From Lactobacillus sp. CBA3605 (GTDB taxonomy: Bacteria > Bacillota > Bacilli > Lactobacillales > Lactobacillaceae), in the NCBI RefSeq assembly GCF_002970915.1, contig NZ_CP027190.1, forward strand, positions 1,240,001 through 1,304,000: DNA of 64,000 nt. The letters run 5' to 3'. The stretch's first letter is position 1. Each line of letters begins with the position of its first letter. Of this stretch, positions 36,331-43,545 are shown one piece after another. The position numbers and the translations under genes were made by a program. The notes under the pieces are model-generated. The model was not told the DNA's origin and did no database searches. It saw only the letters and a program-made list of their open reading frames with translations.

Positions 36331-36360
36331 TTGACAAATCTTAATCATAATTCTTATACT
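36331..36360 (+). promoter_or_regulatory. Promoter of the cyst(e)ine-type ABC importer
   Basis: -35 TTGACA (36331-36336), an 18-base spacer and -10 TATACT (36355-36360). Transcription would start near 36367, leaving a leader of about 260 bases. Confidence 0.82.
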
Positions 36361-36389
36361 GAGATTATCTTAAATGAAATCGAAGTGAC

Positions 36390-36576
36390 TTTGTAATGTC
36401 AACGCAAAAACAATTCATGCAAATGATGTGCTGTCCATGTTGTGCAACTAACAACATGGCTATTTGCGTTAAATTACAAGCGTCGCTAGTATCTCAAAAT
36501 TAACGAAATTGAGCTCAAACCGTTATTTTTGAAACGCCTGCTTGGAATCTGACGAGATTCCTAACAGGCGTTTTTT
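36390..36576 (+). promoter_or_regulatory. Structured leader with terminator: candidate cysteine-responsive attenuator
   Basis: Three nested pairings are seen: TTGTAAT (36391-36397) with ATTACAA (36473-36479), AACGCAAA (36401-36408) with TTTGCGTT (36463-36470), and CCATGTTGT (36435-36443) with ACAACATGG (36451-36459). The inner hairpin contains the Cys codons of a leader ORF. A terminator follows: AACGCCTG..GGAATCT pairs with AGATTCC..CAGGCGTT, then T6 (36533-36576). CAAGC (36477-36481), in the outer stem, also complements GCTTG (36540-36544) in the terminator's 5' arm, a possible antiterminator contact. Signs of T-box or S-box are absent. Confidence 0.65.
36396..36503 (+). CDS. Cysteine-rich leader peptide (MCCPCC)
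   Basis: A 35-codon frame, MSTQKQFMQMMCCPCCATNN, then a further Cys and a TAA at 36501-36503. Five of 35 codons are Cys, four within five codons (TGC TGT CCA TGT TGT). In-frame ATGs also lie at 36417, 36423 and 36426. The ribosome site is weak: only GAAGTG, 8 bases before the 36396 ATG. Its place between a strong promoter and a terminator, ahead of an importer whose binding protein looks cysteine-specific, argues for ribosome stalling on Cys codons as the sensor. A chance Cys run in a structured RNA is the alternative. Confidence 0.6.
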   Translation: MSTQKQFMQMMCCPCCATNNMAICVKLQASLVSQN

Positions 36577-36628
36577 GTTACCGATTAAGGATGTTTAAGT
36601 CAAACAAATGTGAAAGGTAGGCCTCAAG

Positions 36629-37291
36629 ATGAGCAGTTGGGTCATTATTCAACAAAGTCTCCCCTTGTTCGAAAAGGGCTTCTTCATTACGCTAAAATTA
36701 GCTGCGCTAGGAATTATTGGTGCCATCATTATCGGTTTAACTTGTAGTCTCATCCAGTACTTCAAATTACCAGTGCTGAACCCTTTAGTTACCATCTACA
36801 CTGAAGTAGCCCGTAATACACCGTTACTAATTCAATTATTTTTTCTCTACTACGCTTTCCCCGCTCTTGGTTGGCGGTTAACGGCTAGCCAATGTGGTGT
36901 TATTGGCCTCATTTTTTTAGGCGGTAGTTATATGGCGGCTGGCTTTAGCGGTGGTTTTGATGGTATTACATCAACTCAATTAGAAGCGGGCCAGGCAATT
37001 GGCTTAAACCGTTGGCAACTCGCACAATACGTTATTTTGCCGCAAGGACTTACATTGAGTGTACCGGCCTTGGCCGCTAATATCATTTTCTTAATTAAGG
37101 AAACCTCAATTTTTACAGTCATTGCAATTCCAGAATTGACGAATACCACGCTCGATTTAATTGGTATGTATTACCACACTAATGAATACTTACTAACCTT
37201 AGTGGTAGCTTACGCCATCATCTTGATTCCTTTATCGTTACTCTTAACCTATCTTGAAAGGCGGGTTCGCTATGGCACATTCGGGCATTGA
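36629..37291 (+). CDS. Amino-acid ABC transporter permease 1 (cyst(e)ine type)
   Basis: A 220-residue HisM/GlnP-type permease with five helices. 'EVARNTPLLIQLFFLYYAFP' and the EAA loop 'EAGQAIGLNRWQLAQYVILPQGLTLSVPAL' that contacts the ATPase are typical of polar amino-acid importers. ATG with AAAGG upstream. First structural gene after the leader; it overlaps permease 2 by 20 bases. Two permeases forming a heterodimer are usual in this class. Confidence 0.85.
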   Translation: MSSWVIIQQSLPLFEKGFFITLKLAALGIIGAIIIGLTCSLIQYFKLPVLNPLVTIYTEVARNTPLLIQLFFLYYAFPALGWRLTASQCGVIGLIFLGGSYMAAGFSGGFDGITSTQLEAGQAIGLNRWQLAQYVILPQGLTLSVPALAANIIFLIKETSIFTVIAIPELTNTTLDLIGMYYHTNEYLLTLVVAYAIILIPLSLLLTYLERRVRYGTFGH

Positions 37292-37961
37292 GGTTCTAAC
37301 AACCGGAACTAATTTTGTCCGGTTACTAGGCGGATTGTGGACCACTCTTAAAATTGCGCTAATTGCTTTAATTATCGGCTTACTCGTGGGCAGCTTACTA
37401 GGCGTTTTGCGGACGACCAATAACCGACCACTCCGATGGATTTTACGGTTATATTTAGAATTTTTTCGAATTATCCCAACAGTCGTCTTGTTATTTTTAT
37501 TCTATTATATTTTACCAAAACAATTTAATTTAAATCTCCCTGCAAACCAAGTGGCCACGTTAGTCTTCGCCCTCTGGGTCGCCGCTGAAATGAGTGACAT
37601 TGTGCGGGGCGCTTTAGAATCTGTCCCGCAGCAACAACGTGAAGCAGGCCTTGCCATTGGTTTAACTTATTGGCAACTTCAACGTTATGTCCTAATACCG
37701 CGAGCTTTACCACTCTGCTTGCCGGCAACCGTTAACTTAATGACCCGCGTTGTCAAAACGACTTCTTTACTAATGCTAATCAGTGTCATGGACATTATTA
37801 ACATCGGGCAGCAAATTATTGAAGCTAATAATCAAACCAGCCCCAACGGCGTCTTTTGGATCTACGGCTTGATTTTCCTATTTTACTTCTTGATTAATTA
37901 TCCACTTTCACTTTGGGCCAAGTCCCTAACTAAACGCCGATTGGAGGCTAATCACGTATGA
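37272..37961 (+). CDS. Amino-acid ABC transporter permease 2
   Basis: A 229-residue permease of the same family. 'LEFFRIIPTVVLLFLFYYILP' and 'REAGLAIGLTYWQLQRYVLIPRALPLCLPATVN' are the family motifs. I take the ATG at 37272 with AAAGGCGGG upstream. It overlaps the ATPase gene by four bases (ATGA). Confidence 0.85.
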   Translation: MAHSGIEVLTTGTNFVRLLGGLWTTLKIALIALIIGLLVGSLLGVLRTTNNRPLRWILRLYLEFFRIIPTVVLLFLFYYILPKQFNLNLPANQVATLVFALWVAAEMSDIVRGALESVPQQQREAGLAIGLTYWQLQRYVLIPRALPLCLPATVNLMTRVVKTTSLLMLISVMDIINIGQQIIEANNQTSPNGVFWIYGLIFLFYFLINYPLSLWAKSLTKRRLEANHV

Positions 37962-38698
37962 GTGAACCATTATTAAGCGTTCAACACTTAGAAAAATTTT
38001 ATCAAAAAACTCATATTTTGCACAACATTAATTTTGACCTATTTGCGGGCGAAGTTTTGACCTTACTCGGACCATCGGGTTCCGGTAAAAGTACACTACT
38101 ACGTTGCTTAAACGGCCTTGAACCTTATCAACAAGGTACACTAATTTTTGATGGACAGACTATCACCCAACAACCCAAGCAATGGCAACACTTACGACAA
38201 CAAATTGGGATGGTCTTTCAAAGTTACGATTTGTTTCCAAATCGAACAGTTCTAGAAAACATCTTACTTGGACCAATTAAAGTTCAAAAACGGTCTCGGA
38301 CCATTGTATTACCAGAAGTTCAATCATTATTAACCCAGGTTGGCATGCAAGACTACGCTCAGTCCTACCCGCGCCAACTTTCCGGCGGTCAAAAACAAAG
38401 AATCGCAATTGTCCGGGCGTTAGCCCTAAAGCCTAAATTAATGTTATTCGATGAAATCACAGCGTCACTAGACCCAGAGATGGTCCGTGATGTTCTAACC
38501 ATCATGCGGCAACTTGCTGATCGTCATCAGATGACCATGCTGATTGTGACTCACGAAATTGCCTTTGCCCAACAAATCTCTGATCAAATCCTCTTTTTAG
38601 CAGAAGGACAAATTCAAGAACAGACATCAGGGTCTCAATTTTTCACACATCCACAGACTAAGCGAGCCCAAGATTTTTTAGCTAGTATGGATTTTTAA
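37958..38698 (+). CDS. Amino-acid ABC transporter ATPase
   Basis: A 246-residue GlnQ/HisP-type ATPase. Walker A is GPSGSGKST (about 36-44), Q-loop 'GMVFQSYDLFPN', signature 'LSGGQKQRIAIVRALA', Walker B 'LMLFDEITASLDPE' and H-loop 'IVTHE'. It powers uptake through the two preceding permeases. The start overlaps the previous stop. Confidence 0.9.
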   Translation: MSEPLLSVQHLEKFYQKTHILHNINFDLFAGEVLTLLGPSGSGKSTLLRCLNGLEPYQQGTLIFDGQTITQQPKQWQHLRQQIGMVFQSYDLFPNRTVLENILLGPIKVQKRSRTIVLPEVQSLLTQVGMQDYAQSYPRQLSGGQKQRIAIVRALALKPKLMLFDEITASLDPEMVRDVLTIMRQLADRHQMTMLIVTHEIAFAQQISDQILFLAEGQIQEQTSGSQFFTHPQTKRAQDFLASMDF

Positions 38699-38719
38699 TT
38701 TAATTGGAGGAATATGTAA

Positions 38720-39586
38720 ATGAAAAAAAACAGTCTTAAAGGTCTATTGACACTACTCGGCTTAGTACTCTTATTAATCGGTGGCTTGGCCGGTTGTGGC
38801 AACCAACATCGTTCTAGTACCAGCAATAGTAGTTCCACCGCTAATCGCAATCAAAGTACTGTCGCCAAGATTAAAAAACGAGGTACTCTACGTGTTGCTG
38901 TTTTTGGTGACTTACCGCCTTATGGTTGGGTGAACTCCGCTGGTAAACGTGTTGGTTATGACGTCACTTTGGCGCGCCGGCTAGCAAAAGATTTAGGCGT
39001 TAACCTAAAATTCGTTCAAGTGAACGCGAACAATCGAGTTGACGCACTAAATGCAAACAAAGTCGACATTGTCTTAGCTAATTTCACTGTTACCAGTGCT
39101 CGCAAAAAAGTTGTGGCCTTCGCCAAACCTTACATGAAAGTCTCAGTTGGCGTCATTTCACCTAAGAACAAGCCCATTACGAAAGTCAGTCAACTCGTTG
39201 GTCAAAATCTGATTGTCACAAAAGGAACCACTGCTGAAAACTACTTTACTACCAAGCAAACCAACGTTAATTTATTAAAATTCGATTCTAAAACCCAACA
39301 ATTCAATGCCTTAAAAAACAAGCGTGGGATTGCCTTAGCAGATGATAATTCTTATCTCTATGCTTGGGTCAAAAACAACCCTAAATATACCGTTGGTATT
39401 AAGAGTATTGGTCCAAAACAATATATTTCGCCTGCTGTAAAAAAAGGAAATCATTCACTTTTAAAATGGACGAATCATGAAATTACGACATTAACTCAGG
39501 CAGGTTTCTTTAAGACTGATTACACCCAACAACTCCAGCCTTACTTTGGTAAAGAAGTTAAAGCTAGTGACATTATTATCAATTAG
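38720..39586 (+). CDS. Cysteine-type amino-acid-binding lipoprotein (CjaA-like)
   Basis: A 288-residue solute-binding lipoprotein. The signal peptide ends in lipobox LAGC with Cys26. The SBP_bac_3 domain begins 'KRGTLRVAVFGDLPPYGWVNSAGKRVGYDVTLARRLAKDL'. 'RVDALNANKVDIVLANFTVT', 'VVAFAKPYMKVSVGVISPK' and the late 'AWVKNNP...GIKSIG...ISPAVKKG' follow, as I recall it, the Campylobacter cysteine-binding protein CjaA block by block. I therefore infer cysteine or cystine as ligand. ATG with TGGAGG upstream; last gene of the operon. Confidence 0.85.
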   Translation: MKKNSLKGLLTLLGLVLLLIGGLAGCGNQHRSSTSNSSSTANRNQSTVAKIKKRGTLRVAVFGDLPPYGWVNSAGKRVGYDVTLARRLAKDLGVNLKFVQVNANNRVDALNANKVDIVLANFTVTSARKKVVAFAKPYMKVSVGVISPKNKPITKVSQLVGQNLIVTKGTTAENYFTTKQTNVNLLKFDSKTQQFNALKNKRGIALADDNSYLYAWVKNNPKYTVGIKSIGPKQYISPAVKKGNHSLLKWTNHEITTLTQAGFFKTDYTQQLQPYFGKEVKASDIIIN

Positions 39587-39612
39587 TTTTTAAAAAACAT
39601 TAAGAGTGGGAG

Positions 39613-39659
39613 AGAATCCCTAAGCTTAGATGAAACGTCTAGGCTTAGGGATTCTTTTT
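39613..39659 (+). terminator. Terminator of the ABC importer operon
   Basis: AGAATCCCTAAGC...GCTTAGGGATTCT stem followed by T5. Confidence 0.9.
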
Positions 39660-39795
39660 AAAATGATCAATAGCTATAAAATTCAGCAGTACCGTCAAGA
39701 ACCGCCTGATCCTATCTTTTATGTCAGCTTCGCTAACCATAATTGTCGCAACCTGCTATAGTAGACATAATAAAACTTACTTTGGAGGTTATCAC

Positions 39796-40524
39796 ATGGC
39801 AAATCGTTACTTGCATAACGTTCAGGGCCTTTTTGATACGATTGCCCCAAACTATGATCGGATGAACACTATTATCAGCTTAGGCACTCATCGCCATTGG
39901 CGTAAACAAACCATGGCACAGATTAAACTCGCACCATCAGCTGAGGTGTTGGATCTCTGCTGTGGCACCGGTGACTGGACCATTGCACTTGCCCAGCAAT
40001 TAGCTTCGACTGGTGAAGTTATTGGTTTTGATTTTTCAGCACCAATGCTTCAACTCGCCCAACAAAAAGTTAATCAGGCCAACGTCGCTGACCGTGTTTG
40101 GTTACGGCGGGGCAATGCCATGCGGCTACCCTTTAAAGCCAATACCTTTGACCTCGTTACCATCGGCTTTGGCTTGCGCAACTTACCGGATAAGCGTCAA
40201 GCATTAGCTGAAATTTATCGTGTCTTAAAGCCTGGGGGTCAGCTAGTCTGCTTAGAAACATCACAACCAGATCAACCACTAATCCGGCCTATTTGGCAAT
40301 GGTATTTTACTAAAGTCGTCCCGTTGTTTGGTCGCCTATTTGCTCATCAATATCAAGAATATTCATACCTCCAAGAGACCACCCGCCACTTTTGGAGCTA
40401 TCGACAATTAGTCACTCATTTCGAACAGACGGGTTTTACAAATGTTCATTATCAACGCTTCAACTTCGGTGCGGCCGCCGCTCACTTCGGCTTCAAACCT
40501 GATTTGGCGGTGACTCATGACTAA
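39796..40524 (+). CDS. menG: Demethylmenaquinone / 2-methoxy-6-polyprenyl-benzoquinol methyltransferase
   Basis: A 242-residue SAM-dependent methyltransferase of the UbiE/MenG family, the last step of menaquinone synthesis. Motifs: 'VQGLFDTIAPNYDRMNTIISLGTHRHWR', SAM loop 'VLDLCCGTGDWT', 'FDLVTIGFGLRNLPDKRQAL' and 'RVLKPGGQLVCLE'. ATG at 39796 with TTGGAGG upstream. It overlaps the DUF218 gene by eight bases. Many lactobacilli lack full menaquinone synthesis, so the substrate may come from outside or the gene may be part of a partial pathway. Confidence 0.9.
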   Translation: MANRYLHNVQGLFDTIAPNYDRMNTIISLGTHRHWRKQTMAQIKLAPSAEVLDLCCGTGDWTIALAQQLASTGEVIGFDFSAPMLQLAQQKVNQANVADRVWLRRGNAMRLPFKANTFDLVTIGFGLRNLPDKRQALAEIYRVLKPGGQLVCLETSQPDQPLIRPIWQWYFTKVVPLFGRLFAHQYQEYSYLQETTRHFWSYRQLVTHFEQTGFTNVHYQRFNFGAAAAHFGFKPDLAVTHD

Positions 40525-41218
40525 TTTAACTGCACTTAATCAATGTTTGACTTGGCTCACGCAGCCCGCACCACCAGTCAGTCCAATTGATGGCCTGATT
40601 CTATGCGGCAACAGCCTCCCATTAACAACGCAACTAGCCGCTCAATTAGCACTCAAGCACCACTTATCAACTATGATTATCACTGGTGGTATCGGTCACG
40701 CCACCAGGTATCTACGCCAGAATTTACAACAGACTAACGATGATAGTGAAGCCAAAATCATGGCAGCTAGCGTCCGCAACGCTGGCTATCAAGGTGACTT
40801 ACGCCTTGACCCCACCTCGACGAATACCGGTGAGAATGCTCAGCACACCTTAACTCTAGTCCCAGCTCATTGGCATGACGTCCTACTGGTGCAAGATCCC
40901 TTATTGGCCCGCCGAACACAGCTCACTTTCGAATCAGTCTGGGGGCCGAGGTATCACTTTGCGCGCGTCATACCTAAACAGTTACAGCTCACTGCACTAA
41001 CGCCAACACTTAAATTTAGCGGCGCTCCCGAATACGACGCAGCCTGGTCACCCGCCTACTTCACTGAATTATTATTAGGTGAAGTGCAACGACTCTGGGA
41101 TACCCCCACCGGTTACGGTCCGAAAGGTCAACGCTTCATTCCGCATGTTGACCTCCCACAATCGGTATTAACGGCCTATCAATCTTTAATTGCGACGACA
41201 TTACAGCGACACCGTTAA
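40517..41218 (+). CDS. DUF218 (YdcF/SanA-like) family protein
   Basis: A 233-residue protein with the DUF218 fold: 'IDGLILCGNSLPLTTQLAAQLAL', 'TMIITGGIGHATRYL', 'SEAKIMAASVRNAG', 'DPTSTNTGENAQHTL' and 'VLLVQDPLLARRTQLTF'. The family may act on nucleotide or envelope compounds (YdcF binds SAM) but has no firm reaction. No signal peptide or membrane helix, so cytoplasmic. Overlaps menG by eight bases, so the two are coupled. Confidence 0.8.
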   Translation: MTNLTALNQCLTWLTQPAPPVSPIDGLILCGNSLPLTTQLAAQLALKHHLSTMIITGGIGHATRYLRQNLQQTNDDSEAKIMAASVRNAGYQGDLRLDPTSTNTGENAQHTLTLVPAHWHDVLLVQDPLLARRTQLTFESVWGPRYHFARVIPKQLQLTALTPTLKFSGAPEYDAAWSPAYFTELLLGEVQRLWDTPTGYGPKGQRFIPHVDLPQSVLTAYQSLIATTLQRHR

Positions 41219-41233
41219 AATTTAAACTTACCC

Positions 41234-41262
41234 AACGAATTTGACCCTAAATTCGTTTTTTT
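41234..41262 (+). terminator. Terminator after the DUF218 gene
   Basis: CGAATTT pairs with AAATTCG, followed by seven T. Confidence 0.8.
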
Positions 41263-41470
41263 GATGTCGAAAAAAATAACTAGCTACTTTTTACGAATTT
41301 AACTGATATAACACAGCTAAAATAACTTGCCATTCAAGGTAGTATTTTCAGTGACATTTCAATCTAAACAAAAAAACTAACCCCAAATCAGCCGAAATAA
41401 CCGGCTAAAGATTGCGCTAGTTAACCATTCTGCTAAGCTAACAGATAGCCATTTGTCCAAGGAGGACGCC

Positions 41471-42499
41471 ATGAAAACTCGAAACTCAGCCTTTGAATTA
41501 CTAAGAATTATTGCCATGTATCTGATTGTACTTTATCATGCTACTTTTTGGGGGCCATTAAATACGATTACTGAACTATCGGTTAACCGTGGCTTCACAC
41601 AATTATTTGCCGTTGGTGGTAAATTAGGCGTGAACTTATTCGTCATGATTAGCGGTTACTTTTTAATTCAGTCTCACGTTACCCCTAAAAAATTAATTCC
41701 AATGTGGAAACAAGTATTTACCTATTCAGCGGGCTTTTTTGTTCTTTTTTTAATCATTAACCATGGCCATTTTCAATTCATGGCTTTATTACGTGGGCTA
41801 CTGCCCGTCATTTTCAATGAATACTGGTTTGTAACTACCTATATCATGTTATATCTATTAGCGCCTTATCTAAACCAATTAATTAAGTCATTATCCCGTG
41901 TAGCCTTACTCAAGCTGGTCGCCCTACTGACTGGCTTAACGTCCATTCTGCCCAGTATTTTTCAAAATCAAACCGCCGTTAGCGAATTGGGCTGGTTTAT
42001 TTTATTGTACGTCATTGCAGCGTACTTACGACTCTATGGGATCCCCACTAGCCTAGCCAGCAACCAGCGCTCTTGGCTATTCTTAGGTGGGAGTGCCTTT
42101 ATCCTCGCCGGGTCCATCTTAACCATGGACTTATTAGGCCGACGCTGGCCTGTTTTCCAAGGGAAAGAACTCCACTTTGCAGGACAAGAATCCATTTTGT
42201 TACTTTTGCTCGCAATCGCCATTTTCATCCGCTTTATGCAACTCAAACCATTTAGCAATTCACTGATTAATCGCTTAGCTACCCTAACTTTTGGGGTCTA
42301 TTTGATTCACGATAATGAATTTATTCGGCCACTACTTTGGCAACATTGGGTCCCAGAAAAGACCTTCTATGCCAGTGCGTTTTATCCATTACATCTATTG
42401 CTCAGCGTTTTAGCTATCTATCTTGTTGCTTCGGTCCTTGAGTTTGGCCGGCAAAGGCTATCAACTCTTTGGTTACACACCAAACAGCATAGGGTATAA
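41471..42499 (+). CDS. Acyltransferase family 3 membrane protein
   Basis: A 342-residue protein with about ten helices, of the Acyltransferase_3 (OafA/WecH) family that adds acetyl or succinyl groups to sugars of the cell surface. 'NSAFELLRIIAMYLIVLYHATFW' carries the catalytic-region His, 'LGVNLFVMISGYFLI' follows, and 'FGVYLIHDNEFIRPLLW' is the late motif. ATG at 41471 with AAGGAGG upstream. Its last 27 bases overlap the convergent esterase gene, so these two may be acetylation and deacetylation functions side by side (inference). Confidence 0.82.
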   Translation: MKTRNSAFELLRIIAMYLIVLYHATFWGPLNTITELSVNRGFTQLFAVGGKLGVNLFVMISGYFLIQSHVTPKKLIPMWKQVFTYSAGFFVLFLIINHGHFQFMALLRGLLPVIFNEYWFVTTYIMLYLLAPYLNQLIKSLSRVALLKLVALLTGLTSILPSIFQNQTAVSELGWFILLYVIAAYLRLYGIPTSLASNQRSWLFLGGSAFILAGSILTMDLLGRRWPVFQGKELHFAGQESILLLLLAIAIFIRFMQLKPFSNSLINRLATLTFGVYLIHDNEFIRPLLWQHWVPEKTFYASAFYPLHLLLSVLAIYLVASVLEFGRQRLSTLWLHTKQHRV

Positions 42500-43444
42500 C
42501 TGCTGCAAGGCTTGCGCCAAGTATTGCCCCGCCACTCGTGACCCCGCTCGGTCCAAGTGTACATAATCAGTCGTTGTTGGCGCCCAATCAGCGGTTTCAA
42601 TCAACTTGATTGCCGGAAAAGTCGCAACCACAGTACGAATGATTCGGTCAAAAGCTTGATTGAATGGCACTAACACCGCAATTTGACTCATCGGATATAA
42701 CTGTTGGACCTGTTGGAGAAATTGGCGATAACTCAACGTAAACTCAGCCGCTGAAGACCGACGATCATTGGTCCCAACATTGATAACCACCACCGCCGTG
42801 GGTTCCGGTTGCCAAGACGTTGTTGCGTTAATCGCAGTCAAGACTTGTGGTAACGGCGGCACACCACCAGTACCAGGACGTTTTAGTCCAGCGGCACTAT
42901 AAGCAATCCGAACGTTTCGAGCATTCAATACATCACTGGCAAGCACCGCATAGTTAGCTTCCGCCCGATAATCAACGGCAGGCCGGTTGCCAGCAACCCA
43001 ACAACCGGCCGTAATTGAATCACCAATAAAGGTAATCCCATGCTGACCAGGTTTCACAGCCTGCAGTTGACCATCACTTTCAAGTCCCACTACTGCAAAG
43101 CCACTGTCACCTTGCCAGACTGGGTCAGCATCCGTATTACCACTCATCACTAATCGAATCACATGCGACCGACCGTCTAAAGTTAATCGGTACGGCAGCG
43201 TACTAATTGCGATGCGCTGATACGGTAATCCATCAATTTGTAGCGCCATCCATGAGGCTTCGGCAACTGCTAACGGGAGCATCTTTATCGTCACTAATTG
43301 CGCCTGAGTCACCTTAAACCAGACTTCTGAGCCAAGATTAGTACTATACATTACGGTTTGGTTCTGAATTGTTTTCACCGCCCAACGCCCTTGGAAATAT
43401 GCTGTCATCACGGGGTTATTCGGGATTGTCACTTGCACTCGCAT
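42473..43444 (-). CDS. SGNH/GDSL esterase, carbohydrate esterase family 2-like
   Basis: A 323-residue protein with an N-terminal beta-sandwich (about 1-125) and an SGNH hydrolase domain. Block I 'GITFIGDSITAGCWVAG' has the Ser, block III 'VINVGTNDRR' the Asn, and 'TTDYVHLDRAGSRVAG' the catalytic His. The two-domain order is that of CE2 deacetylases. No signal peptide, so it should act inside the cell. ATG with AGGAGG upstream. Confidence 0.83.
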   Translation of the reverse strand: MRVQVTIPNNPVMTAYFQGRWAVKTIQNQTVMYSTNLGSEVWFKVTQAQLVTIKMLPLAVAEASWMALQIDGLPYQRIAISTLPYRLTLDGRSHVIRLVMSGNTDADPVWQGDSGFAVVGLESDGQLQAVKPGQHGITFIGDSITAGCWVAGNRPAVDYRAEANYAVLASDVLNARNVRIAYSAAGLKRPGTGGVPPLPQVLTAINATTSWQPEPTAVVVINVGTNDRRSSAAEFTLSYRQFLQQVQQLYPMSQIAVLVPFNQAFDRIIRTVVATFPAIKLIETADWAPTTTDYVHLDRAGSRVAGQYLAQALQQLYPMLFGV

Positions 43445-43545
43445 TTAAATTAACCTCCTAATTGCTGAAACTTGATACCCATCAATTTAATCTGCTCATT
43501 CCGATTATATACTAGACTCATCAAATCAAATGAGGAGTCTTACTT

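Noticed and set aside
36367..36628. T-box, SAM or other known riboswitch in the importer leader
   Set aside because: No T-box AGGGTGGNACCGCG sequence, no S-box core and no other conserved riboswitch core is visible; the Cys-rich frame explains the leader better.
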